In this document: in pieces, positions 35,581 through 44,161 of the stretch
Numbering within the stretch: the stretch's first letter is position 1
Layout of the letters: every line of letters begins with the position of its first letter
Assembly: GCF_010499265.1 (NCBI RefSeq)
Contig: NZ_JAAGSC010000023.1
Coordinates: 165,617 to 229,616 of the forward strand
DNA from: Wenzhouxiangella limi
GTDB taxonomy: Bacteria; Pseudomonadota; Gammaproteobacteria; Xanthomonadales; Wenzhouxiangellaceae
Direction: 5' to 3'
DNA length: 64,000 nucleotides
Program-made: the position numbers and the translations under genes
The notes under the pieces: generated by a model
Told to the model about the DNA's origin: nothing
Databases searched by the model: none
Seen by the model: the letters and a program-made list of their open reading frames with translations, nothing else

Positions 35581-35675
35581 GCCGGTCTCCAGTCGAAAGC
35601 CGATACCGACAGCCTAACCCAGCCGCCTCCAGCCGGCTTCGACTGCCCGGCGCGCGCGCAAGAGCTGCTGCCGCG

Positions 35676-36293
35676 CTAGAGCCCGAACCAGGCCAGCACG
35701 TAACTCTCCATCAGTTCTTCGCGATGCGGTCGGACCATTTCCAGGACCTCGTCGGGCAGCTCACGCGCCATGGGCGGGTTGCCCTGTTGACCGAAGCTGG
35801 CCACGGCGATTTCCTCGCCGAGGGCACGGTAGGTCGTATTGCGAACATACAAATACTCTTCGAGCGAAAACTCATGCGCCTGCAGAGCCTCCACCTGCTG
35901 GCGCTTGGCTTCGAGAACGAGGTCGGCCAGGTCACGATAGGCCGTCACCATCTCGACGATGTTGGGGTCGCGTTCCTGGCGATCGATCTCGGCCCGCACC
36001 GCCTGCCACTGGTTTTCAAGCTCGTTCAAGCGACCTTCCATGCCGGCGCGCATATCGCGCTGTGCGGCGAGGAAACGCTGGAACTGGCTGGCGCTGAGCA
36101 TGCCCTCCAGCGGCGGTTGGTAGCGCGGCTCGCGCGCGATCTGCTCATTGAGTTCGGCAAATTCCGTCGAGAAACTGCCAACGTCAGAAGCAAATTCATA
36201 GGCCGGCTTGAACACCATGAAATAGCCGACGGTGCCGCCACCCACGACCACCAGGGCCAGGACGATCAGACAACCCAGCAGGATTTTTGGCAT
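35676..36293 (-). CDS. Membrane-anchored hypothetical protein with coiled-coil
   Basis: The 205-residue product has an N-terminal membrane helix or signal anchor (about 4-26, LLGCLIVLALVVVGGGTVGYFMVF), then a largely helical region (about 40-150) rich in Glu, Gln and Arg that could form coiled coils (RDMRAGMEGRLNELENQWQAVRAEIDRQ). A C-terminal part ends LAWFGL. I do not recognise a named family. It sits 95 bp upstream of asmA on the same strand and is divergent from the phosphodiesterase gene. Confidence 0.65.
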   Translation of the reverse strand: MPKILLGCLIVLALVVVGGGTVGYFMVFKPAYEFASDVGSFSTEFAELNEQIAREPRYQPPLEGMLSASQFQRFLAAQRDMRAGMEGRLNELENQWQAVRAEIDRQERDPNIVEMVTAYRDLADLVLEAKRQQVEALQAHEFSLEEYLYVRNTTYRALGEEIAVASFGQQGNPPMARELPDEVLEMVRPHREELMESYVLAWFGL

Positions 36294-36406
36294 ACGTTTT
36301 TCTCCCAGTTAACCACTGTAGTAACGAATTTCGGCACGCTGGACTGCCACCCGGCTCCGAAGAAAATCGATGGCCTTGTCGCCGGTCTGTCAGGGGCCGG
36401 TGCGAC

Positions 36407-36412
36407 TATAAT
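36407..36412 (+). promoter_or_regulatory. Consensus -10 box of the phosphodiesterase gene
   Basis: TATAAT matches the sigma-70 -10 consensus exactly. No good -35 is found at 16-18 bp. It predicts a short leader of about 10-30 bases before the start at 36429 or 36447. Confidence 0.4.
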
Positions 36413-36446
36413 TTGTCCTGATCCCCTGATGCGCCGATACGTGATC

Positions 36447-37940
36447 ATGCGTCGACTGCCGATTGTATTTTGCCTGCTGTCATTCAGCCTGCTGGGCTTG
36501 AGCGCTTGCCAGGGGACCCGCGAGGTGCCGGAAGCCGAGCGCCCGGCACCGGTCTTGTTGATCTCCATCGATGGCTTTCGCCACGATTACTTCGACCTGG
36601 CCGACACCCCGGCGCTGGATCGGCTGGTCGACGGTGGGCTGAAGGCCGACAGCCTGCATCACGTCTTCCCGACCAAGACCTTTCCGACCCACTACAGCAT
36701 GGTGACCGGCTGCCATCCCGGACGCCACGGCGTGGTCGCCAACAACATGTGGGACCCGGTCCGTGATGCCCGCTTCTCGCTCGGCAACCGCGACGCGGTC
36801 AGCGACGGCTACTGGTACGACGGCTGCGAGCCGATCTGGGTGACGGCTGAAAACCAGGGTCTGACCGCAGGCACGTTCTTCTGGCCAGGCTCCGAGGCGC
36901 GGATTCAGGGCGTGCGGCCCAGCCACTGGAAACCCTATGCCGGCGACACCCCGCACCTGGAGCGGGTTGAGACTCTGCTGGACTGGGTCGATCTGCCCGC
37001 TGACCAGCGTCCCGACCTGCTGACCCTGTATTTCAGCGTGGTCGACTCGGCCGGCCATCGCCACGGCCCGCTGGCCGATCCGGTGCGCGATGCGCTCATC
37101 GACGTCGACCGCCATCTCGGCATCCTGTTCGACGGCCTGGAAGAGCGCGGACTATTCGACCAGATGAACATCATCCTGGTCTCCGACCACGGCATGAGCC
37201 GGGTCGATTTCGACCAGTACATCATGCTCGACGACTACCTTGACTTAAGCCGGGTCCGGGTCTCGGACTGGGGCCCCGCCGCCCAGATCTGGGCGACCGA
37301 CATGCCGGCCGAAGAGATCGTCTCGGCGCTGGACGGCGCCCATCCGCACCTGCGGGTCTGGGCCCGCGAGGACATTCCGGCCCGCTATCGTTTCGATGAC
37401 CACCAGCGGGTTCCGGACGTACTGGCCGAGGCGGACCTGGAGTGGATGATCTCGAACCGCCCGCACATGATGGGCCGGCGGCAGTTTTCGCTCTACGGGA
37501 TGCACGGATGGGATCCCGCTCTGGCAGAGATGCACGGCGCGTTCGTGATCCGCGGCCCGGGAATCGCCCCCGGCAGCCGCAGTCCGGCGGTACGCTCGGT
37601 GGATGTCTATGACCTGATCGCGCACCTGCTCGAACTCAGGCCGGCCGCCAACGATGGCTCGGTCGCGGCCTTTTTACCCTACCTGGAAAGCCGCACCGCG
37701 CTGAGCGTCGAAGAACAAGTCTACGACTGCCAGGCCGAGACGCTGCAGGCGCGAATGGGGCCGGCGCACATGGCTTTGCACCACGATAACGCTGTCCATG
37801 TGCTGGACCAGGTCACGGCAGAAAAGGGGCGCCGCTTCGAGGAAGTTGACCTTCGTTTTACCACCGACGGCCGGCGCGCCAGCGCGGAAATCGACGGTCG
37901 CCAATTCCGTAACTGCCGCCTGCTGATTGCCAATCGCTGA
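36447..37940 (+). CDS. Nucleotide pyrophosphatase/phosphodiesterase lipoprotein (alkaline phosphatase superfamily)
   Basis: The 497-residue protein has a signal peptide with lipobox LLGLSAC. Its NPP-type catalytic domain (about 25-420) has LLISIDGFRHDYF with first metal Asp, the nucleophile Thr in FPTKTFPTHYSMVTG, DSAGHRHGP and VSDHGMS with metal Asp/His, and GMHGWDP. Bacterial NPPs hydrolyse nucleotide phosphodiesters in the periplasm. About 75 residues after the catalytic domain (from CQAETLQARMG) are not standard for the family. The start is at ATG 36447; an in-frame ATG at 36429 adds six residues. Confidence 0.88.
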   Translation: MRRLPIVFCLLSFSLLGLSACQGTREVPEAERPAPVLLISIDGFRHDYFDLADTPALDRLVDGGLKADSLHHVFPTKTFPTHYSMVTGCHPGRHGVVANNMWDPVRDARFSLGNRDAVSDGYWYDGCEPIWVTAENQGLTAGTFFWPGSEARIQGVRPSHWKPYAGDTPHLERVETLLDWVDLPADQRPDLLTLYFSVVDSAGHRHGPLADPVRDALIDVDRHLGILFDGLEERGLFDQMNIILVSDHGMSRVDFDQYIMLDDYLDLSRVRVSDWGPAAQIWATDMPAEEIVSALDGAHPHLRVWAREDIPARYRFDDHQRVPDVLAEADLEWMISNRPHMMGRRQFSLYGMHGWDPALAEMHGAFVIRGPGIAPGSRSPAVRSVDVYDLIAHLLELRPAANDGSVAAFLPYLESRTALSVEEQVYDCQAETLQARMGPAHMALHHDNAVHVLDQVTAEKGRRFEEVDLRFTTDGRRASAEIDGRQFRNCRLLIANR

Positions 37941-37962
37941 AGCCGCCGTCAGAAAGGGCAGA

Positions 37963-38574
37963 TCACAGCCGGCGACGCAGGCCCAGGGTGATGAAGTTGG
38001 AGCCGCCGCGCTGGTCGTGGAACAGCCCGAACGCGTCCGAGCGGTGGTGCAGGCGCACGAAGCCTGACCAGGCGCTGCCGCCCGGCGGCGCCAGCTCGAT
38101 CTCCACGGCCACGTAGCCGAGAAATTTCCGGCTCTCGCCTTCTTCAAGCTTGGCCCGCGGCTCGACAACCGGGATTTCGGTGGCATAAGAGACGCCCACG
38201 CCCAGCGCAGCCCGGGTATCGACGTGGTCGTTCCAGGGAAAGCGCATCCAGCGCGCCAGCCAGGCGGCATTGAACTCCCAGTGGTCCTGATCGCCGAAAT
38301 GCTTGACCACCTGGCCTTCGACCTCAAAGCGCCAGCGCTCGGTGCGGCGGTAGACGTAAGCCGGCGCCACGGCGACCAGCCAGGCGTCGCGGAAGCCGGT
38401 ATTGAGTCGGGTCAGAATATCGAGCATGCGCTCTTCGCCCGCCTTGCCGCCGTAGACGCCGAGGTGCCAATAGCCCTCGTCGGCCGAGTCAGCCAGAGCG
38501 CTGGCCGGCATCAAGACCGTCAGCCCGGCCAGGACGAAAGCGATACGCCAAGCTGGCGGTATCTGGAAATTCAT
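37963..38574 (-). CDS. Outer-membrane beta-barrel protein, PagL-like
   Basis: The 203-residue product has a signal peptide (about 1-28, IAFVLAGLTVLMPASALA) and alternating amphipathic strands (FEVEGQVVKHFG, HWEFNAAWLARWMRFPW, RAALGVGVSYATEIP). It ends NFITLGLRRRL with a terminal aromatic/hydrophobic pattern common in barrels. The segment GFVRLHHRSDAFGLFHDQRGGSNF has an HxS pattern like the catalytic His/Ser of lipid A 3-O-deacylase PagL. That assignment is tentative; a plain barrel of unknown role is the alternative. It follows the RND pump gene by 26 bp and may be co-transcribed. Confidence 0.6.
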   Translation of the reverse strand: MNFQIPPAWRIAFVLAGLTVLMPASALADSADEGYWHLGVYGGKAGEERMLDILTRLNTGFRDAWLVAVAPAYVYRRTERWRFEVEGQVVKHFGDQDHWEFNAAWLARWMRFPWNDHVDTRAALGVGVSYATEIPVVEPRAKLEEGESRKFLGYVAVEIELAPPGGSAWSGFVRLHHRSDAFGLFHDQRGGSNFITLGLRRRL

Positions 38575-38600
38575 CGGTGATCGCGTCGTCTGAGGTGAAA

Positions 38601-41600
38601 TCAGCGGCGACGCAGGTGGGCCACCTCGCTTTCGCCGATGAACGCATAGTACAACAGCGGAATGACCAAAACGGTCAGCAAGGTCGAGACCGCCAGGCCG
38701 AAGATCAGCGAAATCGCCAGCCCGCTGAAGATCGGATCGGTCAGGATGAACGCGGCCCCGACCATGGCCGAGATCGCAGTCAATGCGATCGGCTTGATGC
38801 GCACCGCACCGGCCAGGATCACCGACTCGTTCAGCGATTTGCCTTCCTCCAGCAGCTGGCGGATAAAGACCACCAGCAGGATGGAGTTGCGCACGATGAT
38901 GCCGGCCAGGGCGATCATCCCGATCATGCTGGTGGCAGTGAACTCCTTGCCCAGCAGCGCGTGGCCGGGCATGATGCCGATCAGCGTCAGGGCAATCGGC
39001 GCCATCACCACCAGCGGCATGACATAGGCCCGGAACTGGGCGACCAGCAGGAAAAAGATCGCGAATACGCCAACCGCATAGGCAATCCCCATGTCGCGGA
39101 AGGTTTCGTAGGTAATCTGCCATTCGCCGTCCCACTTCAGCGCCGGCCGGTCGGGCCAGTCGGGCTGGCGGATGTAATACTGGTCCGGGCCTTCGGCGTC
39201 GTCGCGCAGTTCGGCGGCCATGCGGAACATACCGTAGAGCGGTGAGTCAACCTCACCGGCCATGTCGGCGGTCACGTAGGTCACCGGCAGGAGGTTCTTG
39301 TGCTGAATCACCCCGGGCCACTCGCTCGACTCGAAGCTGGCGATGTCGGCCAGGCGCACGAGCTCGCCGTCGCGGCTACGCACGGACAGCGACTGCAGCG
39401 TCGACACCTGGGCCTTCATTCCCTCGTCGAGAATTACCCGGATCGGCACGGCGTGCTTGGCATAGGGGTCGTGCAGATAGCTGACGCTGCTGCGCCCCAG
39501 CGAGGTTTCGAGCATCTCGACCACCTGGGCCTGGTGAACACCGAGGCGGGCAGCGCGATCGCGATCGACCACGACCTGCCAGCTTTCGCTGGGCGCAACC
39601 ACGGTGGTATCGATGTCGACCAGGCCGTCGATGTCGTGCATGCGCTCGGCCAGCTCAAGCGCCAGCCTGGTGCGGGCCTGGTGGTCGGGCCCGTAAACCT
39701 CGGCCACCACTGGGGACAGCACCGGCGGGCCCGGCGGCACCTCCACGATCTTGACCGCCGCGCCGTACGCCTCGCCGATTTCGGTCAGCGGCGCACGCAG
39801 GGAAAGCGCGATATCGTGGGACTGGCGGTCACGATCGTCGACCAGGTTGACCTGCAGATCCCCCTGCCAGGGCTCCGAGCGCAGGTAGTACTGCCGAACC
39901 AGGCCGTTGAAGTTGATCGGGGCAGCGGTGCCGGCGTAGGCCTGCCAGTCCGACACCTCGTCCACATCTTCGAGGAAGCGGCCCATTTCGGTCAGTACCC
40001 GAAGCGTCTGCTCGACCGGGGTGTGCTCTGGCATGTCGATGACAACCTGCATTTCCGACTTGTCGTCGAAGGGCAGCATCTTCAGCACCACCGCCATGAA
40101 TACCGGCAGCGAAGCGGCCGCCAGGGTGAGGAAGATAATGCCGGCCGCCAGGCCGCGCCGGCGCCAGGCGTGGTCGCCGAGAAACGGGCTCAGAATGCGG
40201 CGGAACACTTGCAGCACGTGCTTGTTGACGCCGCGGGCCGCCGAGCTGCCGCCACCCCCGTCACCGCGGTCCATCCCTTTTTCGTGACGCAGCAGGCGCA
40301 CGGCCAGCCACGGCGCCAAAACAAAAGCAACGATCTGGGAAATCACCATGCCGGCCGAGGCGTTGATCGGAATCGGGCTCATGTAGGGGCCCATCAAGCC
40401 GGTCACGAACGCCATGGGCAGCAGTGCAGCCATGACCGTCAGCGTGGCCATGATGGTCGGCGTGCCGACCTCGTCGACGGCCTCGGGAATGACTTCACGC
40501 AGTCCCCGGCCGGTGGCGCGCAGGCGTCGGCTGACGTTTTCGACGATCACGATGGCATCGTCGACGAGGATGCCGATGGAAAAGATCAGGGCAAACAGCG
40601 AAACCCGGTTAAGGGTAAAACCCCAAACCCATGAGAAGACCAGGGTGACGAGCAAAGTGACGATCACCGAAATCCCCACGATCAGGGCCTGGCGCCAGCC
40701 CATGGCCGCCAGGACCAGAAGCACCACCGAGACCGTGGCCATGATCAGGTCGCTGATGAGTTTGCGTGATTTGTCGCCGGCGGTCTTGCCGTAGTCGCGG
40801 GTGACGAGGACGCCGGTGTGGTCAGGGATCACCCGGCCGCGCAGCATCTCCACGCGTTCCTGGACCGCATCGGCGATCACGACGGCATTTTCGCCAGGCT
40901 TTTTGGCGATCGCCAGGGTCACCGCTGGAAAAATCCGGCCTTGATGTTCCGGCGAGCCGGGTCCGAAACCAACCTGAACCATGCTGTCAGGCACCGTCTC
41001 GCCCCGGTCAATGGTGGCCACATCGTTCAAATAGATCGCCGCACCGTCGCGCATGCCGACCACCAGGTTGGCCACGGCATCGACTTCACTCAGCGGCGTG
41101 CCGGGCTCGACGGGGATCGAGACCCCATCGCGGGTGACCCGGATCTCGGAACCGGCCGCGTTCGCCGCGCGGATGGCTTCGCTCAGGTCGGCTACGCTGA
41201 GGTCGAAACCGTTCAGCAAGGCGGGGTCGAAACGCACATCCACCCGGTCGGGTACGGCACCGATGGTGTACACGTCCCGGGTGCCGGCAACCCGTTTCAG
41301 CTCCACTTCCAGAGCGCGCGCGAGCCGGGTCAGATCCTCGGCGCTCTGGCGGCCTTCGGGATCGTACAGCGTCAGGCTGAGAATCGGCACATCGTCAATG
41401 CCCAGCGGCTTGACCACGGGCGGCGTCGCGCCGAGATCGGCCGGAAACCAGTCCTCGTTGGAAAAGACCTGGTTGTACAGCCGGACCAGGGCTTCCTGGC
41501 GCGGAATGCCGACCTCGAACTGCACCGTGATCACCGCCCGGCCGTGGGCGGACGTCGAATAGATATGCTCAACGCCCTCGATCTCGTCGAGGATCTGCTC

Positions 41601-41831
41601 GCCGGGCGTGGCAATCAGATGCTCGACCTGACGAGCGCTGGCGCCGGGGAAGGCGACGATGACGTCGGCCATGGTGACATCGATCTGCGGCTCTTCTTCC
41701 TTGGGCGTGATGACCACCACCAGCATCCCGGCCAGCAGGCCCACCAGGGCGAGCAGCGGGGTGACGTGGGCATCCTGGAACAGGCGCGCGATGCGCCCGG
41801 AAATGCCCAGCGGTCGGCCGTTTTCGCTCAA
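38601..41831 (-). CDS. RND efflux permease (AcrB/HAE-type)
   Basis: The 1076-residue inner-membrane pump has the RND layout: helix 1 (about 24-42), the first periplasmic loop (PKEEEPQIDVTMADVIVAFPGASARQVEHLIATPGEQ), helices 2-6 with IFSIGILVDDAIVIVENVSRR carrying the proton-relay Asp pair in helix 4, the second loop and helices 8-12 (ATSMIGMIALAGIIVRNSILLVVFI). It forms an operon with the adaptor upstream (ATGA at 41828-41831). No outer-membrane channel gene is present, so it presumably uses a TolC encoded elsewhere. The substrate is unassigned. Confidence 0.93.
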   Translation of the reverse strand: MSENGRPLGISGRIARLFQDAHVTPLLALVGLLAGMLVVVITPKEEEPQIDVTMADVIVAFPGASARQVEHLIATPGEQILDEIEGVEHIYSTSAHGRAVITVQFEVGIPRQEALVRLYNQVFSNEDWFPADLGATPPVVKPLGIDDVPILSLTLYDPEGRQSAEDLTRLARALEVELKRVAGTRDVYTIGAVPDRVDVRFDPALLNGFDLSVADLSEAIRAANAAGSEIRVTRDGVSIPVEPGTPLSEVDAVANLVVGMRDGAAIYLNDVATIDRGETVPDSMVQVGFGPGSPEHQGRIFPAVTLAIAKKPGENAVVIADAVQERVEMLRGRVIPDHTGVLVTRDYGKTAGDKSRKLISDLIMATVSVVLLVLAAMGWRQALIVGISVIVTLLVTLVFSWVWGFTLNRVSLFALIFSIGILVDDAIVIVENVSRRLRATGRGLREVIPEAVDEVGTPTIMATLTVMAALLPMAFVTGLMGPYMSPIPINASAGMVISQIVAFVLAPWLAVRLLRHEKGMDRGDGGGGSSAARGVNKHVLQVFRRILSPFLGDHAWRRRGLAAGIIFLTLAAASLPVFMAVVLKMLPFDDKSEMQVVIDMPEHTPVEQTLRVLTEMGRFLEDVDEVSDWQAYAGTAAPINFNGLVRQYYLRSEPWQGDLQVNLVDDRDRQSHDIALSLRAPLTEIGEAYGAAVKIVEVPPGPPVLSPVVAEVYGPDHQARTRLALELAERMHDIDGLVDIDTTVVAPSESWQVVVDRDRAARLGVHQAQVVEMLETSLGRSSVSYLHDPYAKHAVPIRVILDEGMKAQVSTLQSLSVRSRDGELVRLADIASFESSEWPGVIQHKNLLPVTYVTADMAGEVDSPLYGMFRMAAELRDDAEGPDQYYIRQPDWPDRPALKWDGEWQITYETFRDMGIAYAVGVFAIFFLLVAQFRAYVMPLVVMAPIALTLIGIMPGHALLGKEFTATSMIGMIALAGIIVRNSILLVVFIRQLLEEGKSLNESVILAGAVRIKPIALTAISAMVGAAFILTDPIFSGLAISLIFGLAVSTLLTVLVIPLLYYAFIGESEVAHLRRR

Positions 41832-42859
41832 GGCGCTGTTCCTTCCGCTGCCTGCTTGAAGACCTGGCGCGGATCAGCGGCAATGCGCTCACCGGCATCG
41901 AGGCCGGCCAGCACTTCCAGCCGGCCGTCGACGCGGCTGCCGATGCGGACCTGGCGCAGGCGCGGACGATCCTGATCGTCGAGGACGTAGACCGCGCGCA
42001 GTTCACCCTTGCGAAACAGGGCGGACTCCGGGATCAGCAGGGCTTCGCGCTCGCTCAGCGGCACGTTGACGCGCACCAGCATGCCAGGAAACAGGGTGCC
42101 GTCCGGTTCTTCGAGATCCATGCGCAGGCGGAAGGTGTGGGTGGCCGGATCGGCGTAGGGGAAAAAGGTCATCTCTCCGGTCGACAACACCCGACCATCG
42201 TCGAGCGATACCTGGGCCCGACGCTCGCGACGGGCCAGCTCGGCGAACTGTTGCGGGATCGAAACCGCGACTCGTAACTCTTCGAGCGAAAACCCGCTCA
42301 GCAACGGGGCGCCGGCCGAGACAGCCTCGCCCAGTTCGACATGGCGCTCGGTGACGATGCCGCTATAGGGCGCGGTGACGCGGGTGTAGTCCAACTGCTC
42401 TTCGGCTTCGGCCACGGCCGACTCGGCCTGGTTCAGGCGCGCGCGGGCAGCCGCCAGCGCATTGCGGGCATTATCGAACTCGGCCTGGGTCGCCACGCCG
42501 CGATCCAGCAAGGATTCGATGCGCGCAAACTGGCGCTCGGCGTCGTCGAGGCTGGATTCGGCCTCGTTCTGCGCCGCCCGGGCCTGGTTGAAGCGGGCGC
42601 GCTGCTCGGTATCGTCGAGGCGGGCAATCAACTGACCGGCATCGACGACATCGTCGACATCGAACGGCAGCTCGACCACGGTACCGCTGGTCTGGGCCGA
42701 AACCGTGCTCTGCTGGACCGCTTCGATCACCCCGTCCAGGCGCAGGTGCTCGACCAGTGGCCCACGCTCTGCTGTGACCCAGTCATTGGCCTGCAGATTG
42801 CCCGCCAGAAGCAGGCCCGCAACGATCAAGAAACCTTGTTCAAAAGAGATCATCTTCAT
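41828..42859 (-). CDS. RND efflux periplasmic adaptor (membrane fusion protein)
   Basis: The 343-residue protein has an N-terminal signal (about 5-24), a biotinyl-lipoyl half-motif (VSAQTSGTVVELPFDVDDVVDAGQLIARLD) and a long helical hairpin (about 90-160, Ala/Glu/Arg-rich). The second lipoyl half (VTAPYSGIVTERHVELGEAVSAGAPLL) and beta-barrel/MPD domains follow. It links the RND pump to an outer-membrane channel. A -10 TATAAT lies only 6 bp before the ATG, so the transcript may be leaderless, or the second ATG at 42853 may be used. Confidence 0.92.
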   Translation of the reverse strand: MKMISFEQGFLIVAGLLLAGNLQANDWVTAERGPLVEHLRLDGVIEAVQQSTVSAQTSGTVVELPFDVDDVVDAGQLIARLDDTEQRARFNQARAAQNEAESSLDDAERQFARIESLLDRGVATQAEFDNARNALAAARARLNQAESAVAEAEEQLDYTRVTAPYSGIVTERHVELGEAVSAGAPLLSGFSLEELRVAVSIPQQFAELARRERRAQVSLDDGRVLSTGEMTFFPYADPATHTFRLRMDLEEPDGTLFPGMLVRVNVPLSEREALLIPESALFRKGELRAVYVLDDQDRPRLRQVRIGSRVDGRLEVLAGLDAGERIAADPRQVFKQAAEGTAP

Positions 42860-42865
42860 CTCGTC

Positions 42866-42892
42866 ATTATATTAGAGTTTACTTGTATAAAC
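42866..42892 (-). promoter_or_regulatory. Promoter and palindrome before the RND operon
   Basis: On the minus strand TATAAT is at 42866-42871. A weak -35 (TGGTTT) lies 17 bp upstream, inside the 3' end of the DUF1643 gene. Between them GTTTA-6-TAAAC (42877-42892) is a short inverted repeat of TetR-operator size. No repressor gene is adjacent. Confidence 0.4.
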
Positions 42893-43399
42893 CAGCGGAT
42901 CAAACGTTCCGAACTGCCAGGCATAGCTCAGGCGCGACGGATGACGGGGATGACCGCCCTTGGAGAGCGGCCCGAAATGCAGCCAGCGCCCGCCCAGCCC
43001 GCTGATGGCACGACCCAGTCGGCGACAGGACCGCAACAGGTAAGGGCGCCGCGTAACGCCGCTGCCCCAGGCCGCCCAGACCTGCAGATCGGCTTGAGCG
43101 GCGGCGAACTCGAGGATAGCCCGCTGGTTCTGACGCAGCTGGTAATCGCTGACCTTTGTGGGCAGCGCCTCGGGATCGGTGCTGCGCAGCGGACACAGAT
43201 TGGTCATCACGAAGCCATCGTAACCATGACTCAGAGCGACCCGCTCGACTTTGCTGGCGGTGACATCCGAGTGCTCGCGGTTGGCGGTACTGGGATTGAG
43301 GCCGACCACAACCAGCATGCGCTCGCCCGACTTGCCCAGCAGGTAGCGGGCACTGTCGCGACGGTTGCAGAGATAGACGTCAAACATCGACCTTCTCAT
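42872..43399 (-). CDS. DUF1643 family protein
   Basis: The 175-residue cytoplasmic protein has the DUF1643 core: RYLLGKSGERMLVVVGLNPSTANREHSDVTASKVERVA, GFVMTNLCPLRSTDPEALP, and VWAAWGSGVTRRPYLL. No function is established; the fold resembles uracil-DNA glycosylase-like domains in my recollection, which is weak. It overlaps the GNAT gene upstream by four bases. Confidence 0.78.
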   Translation of the reverse strand: MRRSMFDVYLCNRRDSARYLLGKSGERMLVVVGLNPSTANREHSDVTASKVERVALSHGYDGFVMTNLCPLRSTDPEALPTKVSDYQLRQNQRAILEFAAAQADLQVWAAWGSGVTRRPYLLRSCRRLGRAISGLGGRWLHFGPLSKGGHPRHPSRLSYAWQFGTFDPLVYTSKL

Positions 43400-43911
43400 C
43401 CGCCTCCAAGAAGTTTTTGCCAGTAGCCCACGTCCAGCCAGCGCCCGAACTTGAAGCCGACCTGTTCCAGATGCGCAACCTTGACAAACCCCATCTTCGC
43501 ATGAAACGCCGCGCTGGCCGGATTAGGCAGGGTCACGACCCCGATCAGGCTGCGCTTGCCGCAGCGCTCGAGTCGTTCGATCAAGGCCTGGTAAAGCTGT
43601 GACCCCGTGCCCCCGCGGGTCTGGTCCGGGCAGACATAGCCGCTGACTTCGACCGAATGGCGATAGGCCGTGCGCTCTCGCCATGGGGTGGCGTAGGCAT
43701 AGCCGACAACAGCGCCCTGGCGCATTGCAAGCAGCCAGGGCAGGCCGGCCTGGGCGACCGCATTCATGCGCCCGGCCAGCTGTTCCGGCAACAGCTGTTT
43801 TTCTTCGAAGGTCGCTGTGCTGTGTTCAATGTAGTAGTTGTAGATCTTGACGATATCGGCTACGTCCCGATCGAGCGCGCGGCGAATCACCATGGTGTCG
43901 ACTTTGTTCAT
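43396..43911 (-). CDS. GNAT N-acetyltransferase, phosphinothricin acetyltransferase-like
   Basis: The 171-residue protein has the MddA/Pat pattern: VIRRALDRDVADIVKIYNYYIEHSTATFEE, WLLAMRQGAVVGYAYATPWRERTAYRHSVEVSGYV, the acetyl-CoA loop TRGGTGSQLYQALIERL and NPASAAFHAKMGFVKVAHLEQVGFKFGRWLDVGYWQK. Such enzymes acetylate phosphinothricin or methionine derivatives. It is the first gene of a two-gene unit with DUF1643. Confidence 0.87.
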   Translation of the reverse strand: MNKVDTMVIRRALDRDVADIVKIYNYYIEHSTATFEEKQLLPEQLAGRMNAVAQAGLPWLLAMRQGAVVGYAYATPWRERTAYRHSVEVSGYVCPDQTRGGTGSQLYQALIERLERCGKRSLIGVVTLPNPASAAFHAKMGFVKVAHLEQVGFKFGRWLDVGYWQKLLGGG

Positions 43912-43969
43912 GATCCGTGTCGCAAATCGTGCTGTTGTGTAGTCAAGCCTAGCGCAGGGCGCAAAACGT

Positions 43970-44161
43970 TCAGAAACGGGGCAGCGCCGTAGCGGCCCCG
44001 AGCACAGTCACGACAAGCAGCATCAGCAAGGCCGTCACCACCACCATCATGATCCGCGATACCAGCCGGCGACGGGGTGACTGGATGCGCCCGGAGAGCA
44101 CCAGCCCGCCGGCGGCGAGCAGCAGCACCAGGGCCGCGATGGCAAAATGCAATGGGGTCAT
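43970..44161 (-). CDS. Small two-helix membrane protein
   Basis: The 63-residue product has two hydrophobic helices (about 4-23 and 37-58) separated by a positively charged loop (GRIQSPRRRLVSR). It overlaps the serine hydrolase stop by ATGA (44158-44161), so translation is coupled. No family is recognised. Confidence 0.6.
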   Translation of the reverse strand: MTPLHFAIAALVLLLAAGGLVLSGRIQSPRRRLVSRIMMVVVTALLMLLVVTVLGAATALPRF

